Shown here: positions 56,488-64,000 of the stretch, piece after piece
How the letters are laid out: each line of letters begins with the position of its first letter
Position numbering within the stretch: position 1 is the stretch's first letter
NCBI RefSeq assembly: GCF_027571385.1
Contig: NZ_CP085636.1
Coordinates: forward strand, 3,348,001 to 3,412,000
Length of the DNA stretch: 64,000 nt
Direction of reading: 5' to 3'
From: Shewanella sp. MTB7
GTDB taxonomy: Bacteria > Pseudomonadota > Gammaproteobacteria > Enterobacterales > Shewanellaceae
Translations under genes and position numbers: made by a program
The notes under the pieces: generated by a model
Database searches by the model: none
What the model was told of the DNA's origin: nothing
What the model saw: only the letters and a program-made list of their open reading frames with translations

Positions 56488-57651
56488 TCAGCTCCTGCGC
56501 AGTGCGTCAACGGTATTCAACGACATCGCTCGGTAGGCGGGCAACGCACCCGTGATCCCTCCCAGCAATAACATGTACATCACAGCTTGCAGTACGGTTG
56601 AAGGTGTCAACAGCAATGCAGGCACTATCGATTGGATCTGTGGAATTTTTCCCATTGCATCCAGCGCAAAATAGGACAGTGTTAAACCAATAGTGCCGCT
56701 GCTCAAGGTTAAAAACATAGCCTCACTTAACACCAACTTGAATATCTGCGGCCGAGAAAAACCCAGCGCCTTTAACACGCCAATCTCACGAGTACGCTCT
56801 CTCACCGTCATCGAAATGGAATTGCCCACTACCAGTAAAATGGCAAAGAAGACCGCAGACAATACCGCGGTGATAATCAAACCTATACTGCCAAGTTGCT
56901 CCACAAACGCCTTGTTGAATTGACGTTCAGTCGTTGTACGGGTTTCAGCAATTGAGTTTTCAAATCGATCGTCAATGCCCACCATTATTGCGTCATTACC
57001 TTTGGCATTTTCCGTGGTCAGCACCATCCAGCCGATGGTGTTGCCTCCTGATGTTCGGGTTTGAGCGAAATAATCATAGTGAAGGAACAGTTGATCTGTA
57101 TCGGTTTGGGCATCTTTGCCATCATAAATACCCGATATCAATACTTCCCAGTCCTGACCTCCCGACTTATGGGAAAACAAGTTGGAGGAGACAGCCACCT
57201 TATCCCCGACTTGCCAGCCATACCGCTCTGCCATCGCTCTGCCAACAAGCATTCCCACTGGCGTTTGCTGCCAATTAATAAGCATTTCATCATCCAACAC
57301 GTAATTGTCATAAACAGACAGATAAGTATCGGCGTCCACCGCATAACCAATGAGCGGATCAGTTGGATCAAGGTAATAGGCACCAAACCAACTGGCGTGA
57401 GTGAGTTGTTTTACGCCATCCATGGTGTTGACTTTATTGATATAGGAATAAGGCAGAGGTTGAGTGAAATTAATTTTGTTCATCACAATCAGTCTGTCAT
57501 TCGCCGCCAGCTCAGCACCAGACTCGAACGCACTGTAAAAAGAGCCCAAAAAACCAAAAAGAAAAAAGGCCACAATTAAGGCGAAAGTATTGAGAAACCA
57601 ACGTACTTTGTTCCTGCTAATGTTATGAATGAGTAGGAAAAAACTGTTCAT
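56488..57651 (-). CDS. ABC transporter permease, FtsX/MacB-like (second of two)
   Basis: 387 residues, same fold as its neighbour: an N-terminal helix (FLNTFALIVAFFLFGFLGSF), a periplasmic domain (about 40-250), then helices SIGLIITAVLSAVFFAILLV and onward. The coupling segment RERTREIGVLKALGFSRPQIF and the end GALPAYRAMSLNTVDALRRS are intact. ATG overlaps the ATPase stop by 4 bases with GGAG just upstream, so translation is coupled. Heteromeric permease likely. Confidence 0.9.
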   Translation of the reverse strand: MNSFFLLIHNISRNKVRWFLNTFALIVAFFLFGFLGSFYSAFESGAELAANDRLIVMNKINFTQPLPYSYINKVNTMDGVKQLTHASWFGAYYLDPTDPLIGYAVDADTYLSVYDNYVLDDEMLINWQQTPVGMLVGRAMAERYGWQVGDKVAVSSNLFSHKSGGQDWEVLISGIYDGKDAQTDTDQLFLHYDYFAQTRTSGGNTIGWMVLTTENAKGNDAIMVGIDDRFENSIAETRTTTERQFNKAFVEQLGSIGLIITAVLSAVFFAILLVVGNSISMTVRERTREIGVLKALGFSRPQIFKLVLSEAMFLTLSSGTIGLTLSYFALDAMGKIPQIQSIVPALLLTPSTVLQAVMYMLLLGGITGALPAYRAMSLNTVDALRRS

Positions 57652-58439
57652 GTCACCACTCCCTTTTCTGCCACCAGCTCACCAGAAACCCCAGCAGTGT
57701 CTATCTTTATATTGCTTGCTTTCTGGGTAACAACTTCTTCTTTGATGACGACGGCTTCCTTGTTAACGATCACCCCCTTATCCAACTCCACACGGTGTTT
57801 AGCATACTGGGCAGCCAACGGATCATGGGTCACCATGATGATGGTTTTCTTAAACTCTTGATTGAGTAAACGCAGAATATCCAGCACTTCAGTCGCGGTT
57901 TCCCTGTCTAGGTTTCCCGTCGGTTCATCACACAGTAAAATATCCGGATCGCCGACTATCGCTCGCGCCACAGCCACTCGTTGGTTTTGTCCGCCAGACA
58001 TTTCATTGGGCTTGTGGCCTTTTCTATCAACAAGCCCCACCAATTCAAGTGCTGCCATCACTTTTTCTCGCCGCTGACGTCGGGTCAACTGACGTAATAA
58101 CAAGGGCAATTCGACATTACCTGCGGCGCTTAACATCGGCATCAAATTAAAAGACTGAAACACAAAACCTACATGCTGTGCCCGCCAAGCTGATAGTTCA
58201 GCTTCTGCTGTGCCATGGTATTCTCGGCCACGATAAAGCACACTTCCCTGTGTGGGTTTATCAATGCCGCCGATTAAATTGAGTAAAGTTGTTTTACCTG
58301 AGCCAGATGGACCCATAATCACCAAAAAATCTCCTTGGTTAATATCCATGTTCAGGTTTGAAAAAATAGATACTTCAGATTTACCTTTAGTAAAACTTTT
58401 TGACAAAGACTTTATTTCAAATAATTTTTCTACATCCAT
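57648..58439 (-). CDS. ABC transporter ATP-binding protein (MacB/LolD type)
   Basis: 263 residues. Walker A GPSGSGKTTLLNLIGG, Q-loop VGFVFQSFNLMPMLSA, signature MSGGQNQRVAVARAIVGDPD, Walker B ILLCDEPTGNLDRETA and the switch His in IIMVTHDPLAA. The last ~40 residues after YAKHRVELDKGV are a Val/Lys/Glu-rich tail not usual in the LolD/MacB group. AGGAT precedes ATG 58439. It energises the two permeases that follow. Confidence 0.95.
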   Translation of the reverse strand: MDVEKLFEIKSLSKSFTKGKSEVSIFSNLNMDINQGDFLVIMGPSGSGKTTLLNLIGGIDKPTQGSVLYRGREYHGTAEAELSAWRAQHVGFVFQSFNLMPMLSAAGNVELPLLLRQLTRRQRREKVMAALELVGLVDRKGHKPNEMSGGQNQRVAVARAIVGDPDILLCDEPTGNLDRETATEVLDILRLLNQEFKKTIIMVTHDPLAAQYAKHRVELDKGVIVNKEAVVIKEEVVTQKASNIKIDTAGVSGELVAEKGVVT

Positions 58440-58590
58440 AATTAAATCCTAATGCTTTGGCATTCCAATTATATTAAAAAACATTGCCAACTCAGAGAAG
58501 TAACATCATTACCTGATACTATTAGCAATTCCATTTACTCGTTTTAACCTAGCCCTATAACCCTGCAATAAGTGACTATCACTCATTGAA

Positions 58591-59676
58591 TTAATTTAAG
58601 AAAGAAACTGTCACCCCCATACCTGGCAGTATTTTTTCATTAAGTTCCCTTATCTTTATTCGAACTCGAAAAACACCTTTAGCTCTATCTGCTGCCGGAA
58701 TAATAGCCTCAACATAAGAAGATATACTCTCGCCTTTATAAGCATCTAGAATGGCGTTGACCTGTTGTCCACTGAATACTTTCCGGATATACGCTTCATT
58801 TACCTCAACTTCAATCTCAAGGGAGGCCATATCCACCAAGGTGCAAATACCGGTTCGGGTAAACCCTCCACCAGCTGAATCCGGTGATACAACCTCCCCC
58901 ATTTGAGCATTTTTTTCGATCACAACACCATCAAAAGGCGCCCGTACAGAGTGCTTGTCATACTTCAGCTGCTTAAGCTGTATTTCCGCCCTCATCCGCG
59001 CTATCTCAGCATTGGCTACCAACAATGCATTTTCATATTTAAGTAAACGAGTTTGCGCCTGAGTGAACAACTCTTCACTGACAAACTGTGATTTTCTCAG
59101 AGCTTGCAATCGTAATATTTCACGCCGAGACTCATTGATATCAGCTTCTAGCGCTGGAATAGCGACCCTATTCACCTGCAGATTGCTATTCCCTAAATTG
59201 AGTTCTGCAGCGGCCAGAGCTCTATCCAAAACCGCTAATACCTGTCCCTTGTGGACTCTGTCGCCCTCTTCAACCAAGACCTGACGTAGTAAACCACTGA
59301 GCTCAGATGATACCGTCGCTGCGCGGCGAGCAACCACGTAACCAGAAGCATCTAGCACGACAGCAACGCCATTACCCGATGTTGCACTCAGAGAATGACT
59401 CACAGATCCAAGTTCACTCTTTGACAAATGATCGTTAGTACTCGAATTATTATTCGATGGAGAAACCTCAACTGCTTGAACATGTTTATCACTAACAACA
59501 TCAGAACTATTCCCATCAAAAAGAACATCACCGCTGTTAATATCAAATAAGAAAAAGTAAATAACCCAAAAGAATATAATTATCGAAATAAATATAATAA
59601 TCTTCGACCTTATTCTATTTTCATTTACTGACGTGTCATTTTTTAACTTGTTCAGCAAATGTTTTTTATCAGACAC
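58591..59676 (-). CDS. HlyD/RND-type periplasmic adaptor (membrane-fusion) protein
   Basis: 361 residues starting at GTG 59676 with GGAGG 5 bases before. One N-terminal helix (IIIFISIIIFFWVIYFFLF), a ~60-residue Ser/Asn-rich linker, a lipoyl half (VSSELSGLLRQVLVEEGDRVHKGQ), a helical hairpin (about 165-235), then the beta-barrel with VRAPFDGVVIEKNAQMGEVV. In MacA-like systems this joins the ABC pump to an outer-membrane channel. No TolC-like gene is in the window. 151 bases separate it from the ATPase. Confidence 0.9.
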   Translation of the reverse strand: MSDKKHLLNKLKNDTSVNENRIRSKIIIFISIIIFFWVIYFFLFDINSGDVLFDGNSSDVVSDKHVQAVEVSPSNNNSSTNDHLSKSELGSVSHSLSATSGNGVAVVLDASGYVVARRAATVSSELSGLLRQVLVEEGDRVHKGQVLAVLDRALAAAELNLGNSNLQVNRVAIPALEADINESRREILRLQALRKSQFVSEELFTQAQTRLLKYENALLVANAEIARMRAEIQLKQLKYDKHSVRAPFDGVVIEKNAQMGEVVSPDSAGGGFTRTGICTLVDMASLEIEVEVNEAYIRKVFSGQQVNAILDAYKGESISSYVEAIIPAADRAKGVFRVRIKIRELNEKILPGMGVTVSFLN

Positions 59677-59857
59677 AAAGCCTCCATCAAACTGTTTTAT
59701 ATAACAGTATCAACATTGGTTTTTATAAAACAAGGATATAAAAACAGTGAGATAATAATCATGGACGTCGTCTATTAATACGGCCATGACACACTCAACC
59801 TATGACAATTGAAATACTCATTAATTGTGCATATTCTACGATTAATTACATCCGTCA

Positions 59858-61141
59858 TTAGTACATAAACATCTTGGCCCCAGCTCCCCATTCTTGCCTT
59901 ATTGCTTCTAAACCTGGTCCAATTGGCCCCTCTCCCGTTTGAGGGTATTTCTCCGGCCCTACTGTTAGATGCATCATCATGCCACCGGGATATTCTCCAT
60001 CATTGGTAATATGGGGCGCGGTATGACAATGCATGGGCCAATCGCCAGGGTTATTGGTTCTCAAAATGAAATCTTTACGCTCAGCAGGGCCGATAGGCAT
60101 GGTGTCCATCTCTATGGGACTCTCCATCGGCGCGCCATCTTTATGGGTAACCAAAAATGTATGCCCATGAAGATGTATATAGTGCTCCTGAGTGCCAGCA
60201 TTAATAAAACGCAGCCGAATGGTATCGCCCACCTCGGTATGTATTCCCTGAGTACCTGGAAATGACCTGCCGTTAATGGTAAAGAAGTTAGCCCCTAAGA
60301 TCTCCCTCGGATGCCCCGGCTTTCCCTGCTGCGCATAACTGCTATCCCACTCTTGCAACACGTACACCAGATCTTGATCGACCTCAGGATCTGGCTCTTT
60401 GGGCAAGACAATGAATGCCCCACTAAGTCCCCTTGCCATATGCTCATTAGTTTTTACATGACAATGATAAAAATGGGTCCCAGCAGGTCTTGCAATAAAC
60501 TCGTAGGTAAACACCTCTCCAGGTTCTACTGGCTTAGGCGCATTCGAATCGTGCTGGGCATGTTTTCCTCCCATGCTTGGATGAGGCGCGCCATCCATAC
60601 GCTGGGGACTGTATAACCCATGGGAGTGTATGGTATGCGGTACCGTCGTCTCATTAATCAAAGTTATGCGGATCCAATCCCCCTCTCGAGCGACCAAGGT
60701 TGGACCAGGAATTTTGCCACCAAAAGCCCACACCTTATAGTCGGTTCCATCCGCCAACGTCAATTGACTATCCGTGACAACCATCTGGTACTCCCACACG
60801 GTTTTATCCCCCTCGATAAAAGGACCTTTGCTAACAAACAGACGAGCAGCATCGTCATCTTCCGGCGGCTTAGCCCCGTTCCAGTCGGTACTATAGTTCG
60901 CTATCAGTTTCTCAAACTCCCCTAAAGCCTGAATCTTCTGTCCATTTCCTATATCGTGTTTTTCAACAAGTGAACTCCCATGTCCACTATGTTCATGATG
61001 TGGTGTCTGGACTGCTGTTATATCACCGTTAAGATCTATTGACGTGACACCTGCAGCTACAACACTCAATGACAGCAGCGTAGCCCCCATCATAATCAGC
61101 GAAATAGCCAGAAAACCAGCTAGCATCAATAACGTCTTCAT
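59858..61141 (-). CDS. Two-domain multicopper oxidase
   Basis: 427 residues with an N-terminal signal or anchor. All four His-X-His copper motifs are present: H172/H174, H226/H228, H323/H325 and H371/H373. Each cupredoxin domain also has a type-1-like set, Cys227 with His234-Met235, and Cys372 with His377 and a GMMM loop. It resembles laccase-like or nitrite-reductase-like oxidases; four HxH motifs favour an oxygen-reducing multicopper oxidase. A His-rich stretch (PHHEHSGHGSS) lies near the N-terminus. ATG overlaps the ketosynthase stop by 4 bases. Confidence 0.88.
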   Translation of the reverse strand: MKTLLMLAGFLAISLIMMGATLLSLSVVAAGVTSIDLNGDITAVQTPHHEHSGHGSSLVEKHDIGNGQKIQALGEFEKLIANYSTDWNGAKPPEDDDAARLFVSKGPFIEGDKTVWEYQMVVTDSQLTLADGTDYKVWAFGGKIPGPTLVAREGDWIRITLINETTVPHTIHSHGLYSPQRMDGAPHPSMGGKHAQHDSNAPKPVEPGEVFTYEFIARPAGTHFYHCHVKTNEHMARGLSGAFIVLPKEPDPEVDQDLVYVLQEWDSSYAQQGKPGHPREILGANFFTINGRSFPGTQGIHTEVGDTIRLRFINAGTQEHYIHLHGHTFLVTHKDGAPMESPIEMDTMPIGPAERKDFILRTNNPGDWPMHCHTAPHITNDGEYPGGMMMHLTVGPEKYPQTGEGPIGPGLEAIRQEWGAGAKMFMY

Positions 61142-62409
61142 AGGTATCGGCTCATGGTTAAAGCAGAGTGAATCCCCGAAAAGCCGCTAGAAAGCTTCAA
61201 TATATGATCCATAGGCTGGTAACGTCCCACATTAGCAACATAGTCCAAATCACAACCATGATCCGGACGCTGTAGATTAATGGTCGGGAACACAAATTGA
61301 TATTTCAGCGAAAGCGCACAAGCTGCAATCTCGATGGCATTTGATGCGCCTAACGCATGACCTACCATCGCCTTAAGTGAGTTCACTGAGATGTCATGGG
61401 CATGCTCGCCAAGTACCGCTTTAATAGCATTCGTTTCACAGATATCGTTCTGGGGTGTTGAGCTTCCGTGTGCATTGACGTGGTCTATCTGCTGGGGGCT
61501 CAGCTCAGCCCGCTCTAAACAGATCTCCATACAATCAGCCAAAGCGGTGCCTTCTTCAGGTAAATCCGTCATATGAAAGCAGTTGTTCAAGGAGTGATAA
61601 CCCCCTATCTCGCCATAAATATGCGCGCCTCGCGCCAATGCGAACTCTAGCTCCTCTAGCACTAAAATTGCCGCCCCCTCACCCAGAACAAACCCATCCC
61701 GACCATAAGAAAATGGACGGGATGCACTTGTTGGATCATCAGCACGTTTACTTAACGCACCCAAGGCATCAAACGCGGCATACACCACAGGCGTAATTGG
61801 CGCTTCTACTCCACCACAAATACAGATATCACTTTGCCCTGATTGAATATATTCAGCTGCGGTGCCGATGGCATCCAAACCAGAAGTACAACCGGTAGAG
61901 ATGGTTAATACCTGTCGATTGCAACCAAACAGATTAGCGATAAGGTGACTCATACCATGAAAACACATCTCATCTAACAAGGTGTCTGGCGTTCGACTTT
62001 GGTCAAGCTTGCCATTCACATCCATTGATAGAAAACTGTGTTCCATCGCAGTAGTTTCACCCACTGCAGTACCCAGTACTACAGATTTTCGCGCATGACT
62101 GTGATCAAAACCTCCCATCCCCAAACCTGCATCATCTATTGCCAGTGTATAACCAGTGAATGCCATGTCCATCAACCTTCCTTTTACACCACCGGCATTC
62201 AAAAATGCTCCTGCTGGCACTGCGGCAACAATGGGCGATCTCAAATGGTCAAATAAAGGGAAATCATTAATGTTATCAAGCGCGGTTACTCCATTACGGC
62301 CAGTTTTCAGTCCCTGCCAAAAATCCCGATTGCCGACACCGATTGGTGTTACAGGACCTAGGCCCGTTATCACGACACGCTTTCTCTGTTTATTATTCTG
62401 GTTCATCAT
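61138..62409 (-). CDS. Beta-ketoacyl-ACP synthase (FabF/type II ketosynthase family)
   Basis: 423 residues with the decarboxylative condensing triad Cys174 (STGCTSGLDA), His314 (NAHGSSTPQND) and His351 (KAMVGHALGASNAIE, with Lys346). FSYGRDGFVLGEGAA is also conserved. It is a complete KAS II-like enzyme, closer in style to polyketide-type ketosynthases than to housekeeping FabF, by eye. No acyl-carrier protein or chain-length partner is visible in the window. Coupled to the multicopper oxidase gene; 149 bases after the cytochrome gene. Confidence 0.9.
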   Translation of the reverse strand: MMNQNNKQRKRVVITGLGPVTPIGVGNRDFWQGLKTGRNGVTALDNINDFPLFDHLRSPIVAAVPAGAFLNAGGVKGRLMDMAFTGYTLAIDDAGLGMGGFDHSHARKSVVLGTAVGETTAMEHSFLSMDVNGKLDQSRTPDTLLDEMCFHGMSHLIANLFGCNRQVLTISTGCTSGLDAIGTAAEYIQSGQSDICICGGVEAPITPVVYAAFDALGALSKRADDPTSASRPFSYGRDGFVLGEGAAILVLEELEFALARGAHIYGEIGGYHSLNNCFHMTDLPEEGTALADCMEICLERAELSPQQIDHVNAHGSSTPQNDICETNAIKAVLGEHAHDISVNSLKAMVGHALGASNAIEIAACALSLKYQFVFPTINLQRPDHGCDLDYVANVGRYQPMDHILKLSSGFSGIHSALTMSRYL

Positions 62410-62558
62410 TCATTTGCGAGACAGCCCTCATCCATCAGGGCGGGATAGCATCCGTCAGTCGACGGCCATGTGCTCGACTCTCCATTTATGCAGCTATCAA
62501 TTTATTCTAGTTAATCTAACAAATTCAACTTGAGCAACCTATCCATGTAAACCAGTGC

Positions 62559-63710
62559 TCAACGCCTTCCCTTGGGGTTTTCTGTGTTACTCAATTGACG
62601 TAGATAGACCACTAGCGCTTCAATATCTTGGTCTTTAATCAAGGCCCCCCAGGCTGGCATCAAGGTTGATTTATCCACCGATACCCCACCAAACTTAATC
62701 ACTTTAAAAAGGTGCTCATTAGAGAGTTTTTCCATCTCCTTGGCTGAGGTGTGATTTCTCGGTTCCTGAGCCAAGAAACTTGAATTGAGCCCCAAGCCAT
62801 CACCACTTATTCCATGACATTGAGAGCACGCAATCTGATAGATTTTCTCTGCCCGACCTTCGATATCCGTTACATCCTGTGGAGGTTTATCACGGTAAAG
62901 CTTCTCTCGTATGTTGACCTGCATTGTCGAGTCTACTTCGGTCAATTCACTTTCTCTGTCCAGCATCAGGTAGTCTGTCATCGCCACCAGTTGGTCGCTA
63001 CGGACTCGGAGTTTGGGCATCGGCACTGTGTCCCAATAATAGGGATCTTGCATGTAGGACGTCAGCCATTGAGCTTGATATCGACTACTGGCGGAATTAA
63101 ATCCAGGTCCTGTCACGCCGCCCTTATCACCAACTCGATGGCAACTGCCACAACCCAGAATTTTATTAAAATGTATGCCTCCTTTAATCACTGGCGACCC
63201 GTTAAATGCCGGATAGGGATTCAATGGCAGTTGTTGCGTCACTAAAAAGTCCGTCAGCAATCTGGCTTCACTCTCATCAACAGCAAGGTGCTTATCTTTG
63301 AAAGCGGTACTGATTCTATCCCCGTCATCACCAACCAAGGTTCGGCGGTACGCTAAATAACCAGCGGGTCTGATGGCGACGGGATCTTGCAACCAGCCCT
63401 GCAACCACTCGTCGCGATACTTGCTTCCAGCCGATACTAGCGATGGCCCTTTTTTATCCCAAAGCGTGAGCAGATCACGGTTCGATTTATATTCAAGCGA
63501 GTGACAAGAGGCGCATGTTTGCTTAAATATTGCCTCACCACTTTTCTCTGTTTCTGCGGGCTTAAGCTCTAGCGCAGCTTGCACCAGAGGCTCTTGCTGA
63601 ATATTTTCATGAGCCTCAGCAGGCTCTCCAAAAAGTGCTGTTAAAATAGCGACTAATGCAGCTAGATAGCAGTTTACATTTGGTTTTAGTGGATCATTGA
63701 TGACACTCAT
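62559..63710 (-). CDS. Tri-haem c-type cytochrome
   Basis: 383 residues with a hydrophobic N-terminal segment (CYLAALVAILTALFG). Three CxxCH haem sites occur: CASCH (66-70), CGSCH (187-191) and CSQCH (295-299), each in a mono-haem cytochrome-c-like domain. Met candidates for axial ligands include VPMPKLR and LMPAWG. AGGAGG precedes ATG 63710, which overlaps the cyclase stop. A periplasmic electron carrier, perhaps serving the oxidase of the same cluster. Confidence 0.93.
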   Translation of the reverse strand: MSVINDPLKPNVNCYLAALVAILTALFGEPAEAHENIQQEPLVQAALELKPAETEKSGEAIFKQTCASCHSLEYKSNRDLLTLWDKKGPSLVSAGSKYRDEWLQGWLQDPVAIRPAGYLAYRRTLVGDDGDRISTAFKDKHLAVDESEARLLTDFLVTQQLPLNPYPAFNGSPVIKGGIHFNKILGCGSCHRVGDKGGVTGPGFNSASSRYQAQWLTSYMQDPYYWDTVPMPKLRVRSDQLVAMTDYLMLDRESELTEVDSTMQVNIREKLYRDKPPQDVTDIEGRAEKIYQIACSQCHGISGDGLGLNSSFLAQEPRNHTSAKEMEKLSNEHLFKVIKFGGVSVDKSTLMPAWGALIKDQDIEALVVYLRQLSNTENPKGRR

Positions 63711-64000
63711 TTAAGACCTCCTTGTGGTAAATAGGCCACAGCTCTCACCCAACCTGCACTGCCATTTTTCACCTTAATCGGGAAGCAAGTGAGCCAAAAA
63801 CCATGAGCTGGCAGCCATGACAGATGAGTTAGCTTCTCCATGGCGCAAAACTCATGGTCACGGCCCACATAGTGAGCCCCCCAAACCGTGTCTTTCCCAT
63901 GGCTTAGCATATTGCGCTGCATCACATGAAATGGCGGATCGATACTCCACGCATCAGTGCCAAACAGTCTTACTCCTCTGTCTTTGACCAGATAACGTAC
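63707..64000 (-). CDS. Cyclase-family protein (kynurenine-formamidase-like fold), C-terminal part; cut by window end
   Basis: The frame is open from the window edge to the stop at 63707. The C-terminal 97 residues include FGTDAWSIDPPFHV, LTHLSWLPAHGF and GSAGWVRAVAYLP. This fits the end of the cyclase (PF04199) family, in which DAWS and PxxG-F and VRAVA segments recur. The metal-binding HxGTHxD motif would lie in the missing N-terminal part, so activity cannot be judged. Overlaps the cytochrome gene by 4 bases. Confidence 0.75.
   Translation of the reverse strand, partial: VRYLVKDRGVRLFGTDAWSIDPPFHVMQRNMLSHGKDTVWGAHYVGRDHEFCAMEKLTHLSWLPAHGFWLTCFPIKVKNGSAGWVRAVAYLPQGGLK

Noticed and set aside
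57061..57579. 172-residue plus-strand frame
   Set aside because: Antisense shadow of the ABC permease gene, whose motifs and spacing are clear.

Overview
The window looks like chromosome of a marine gammaproteobacterium of the Shewanella type. The reasons are established-family and gene-order ones: cmoAB, a TPP-riboswitch thiC-thiDE-thiF-thiS-thiG-thiH operon with a ThiD-ThiE fusion, a fadE/yafJ-like divergent pair, the enterobacterial-style block tRNA-Asp/dnaQ/rnhA/methyltransferase/gloB/mltD, and overall moderate to low G+C. Species cannot be fixed from the sequence alone.

Layout. 1-1951: 3' part of a minus-strand gene for a membrane sensor with two periplasmic solute-binding domains and a degenerate GGDEF domain, cut by the window edge. 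2101-3916: cmoA and cmoB, tRNA wobble uridine modification. 4021-10013: a tightly packed five-gene operon (retropepsin-like lipoprotein, membrane protein with a dead transglutaminase domain, ATP-grasp ligase, a probable dead M3 peptidase, DUF3541 protein), with long overlaps between genes. 10129-11660: SprA-type putative metalloprotease and a small partner. 11842-18646: thiamin operon with promoter and TPP riboswitch. 18787-27453: mostly single genes: a TonB-like unknown, a HlyIII/PAQR protein behind a 36-bp perfect palindrome, DTW-domain tRNA transferase, peptide deformylase, POT transporter, outer-membrane protein, Atl repair protein, DUF3108 protein, glutaredoxin, glutamine amidotransferase. 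27537-30187: fadE with PsrA-like and FadR-like sites and a terminator. 30228-32135: CPA1-type antiporter. 32475-33008: two intact tRNA-Asp genes interleaved with two decayed copies. 33138-40160: TIGR03503 protein, dnaQ, rnhA, a LysR regulator, methyltransferase, gloB, mltD. 40199-45674: BsuPI-like lipoprotein, AsmA, rraA, a small unknown, msrQ and msrP. 45946-50318: rmuC, slt, an EAL protein. 50405-54475: a 16-copy 8-bp tandem repeat immediately before a moxR-DUF58-transglutaminase operon.

54577-64000 is an accessory-looking minus-strand block. In transcription order it carries a cyclase-family enzyme (cut by the window end), a tri-haem cytochrome c, a ketosynthase, a multicopper oxidase, a HlyD-type adaptor, an ABC ATPase, two FtsX/MacB-type permeases, a zinc-ribbon protein and a DUF3052 protein. 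Stop/start overlaps tie cyclase to cytochrome, ketosynthase to oxidase, and ATPase to permease. I read it as synthesis, periplasmic oxidation and export of an unknown metabolite. That is an inference, and the block continues past the right edge. It is the best candidate for an undescribed system here; the 4-10 kb operon of inactive-enzyme homologues and the repeat ahead of moxR come next.
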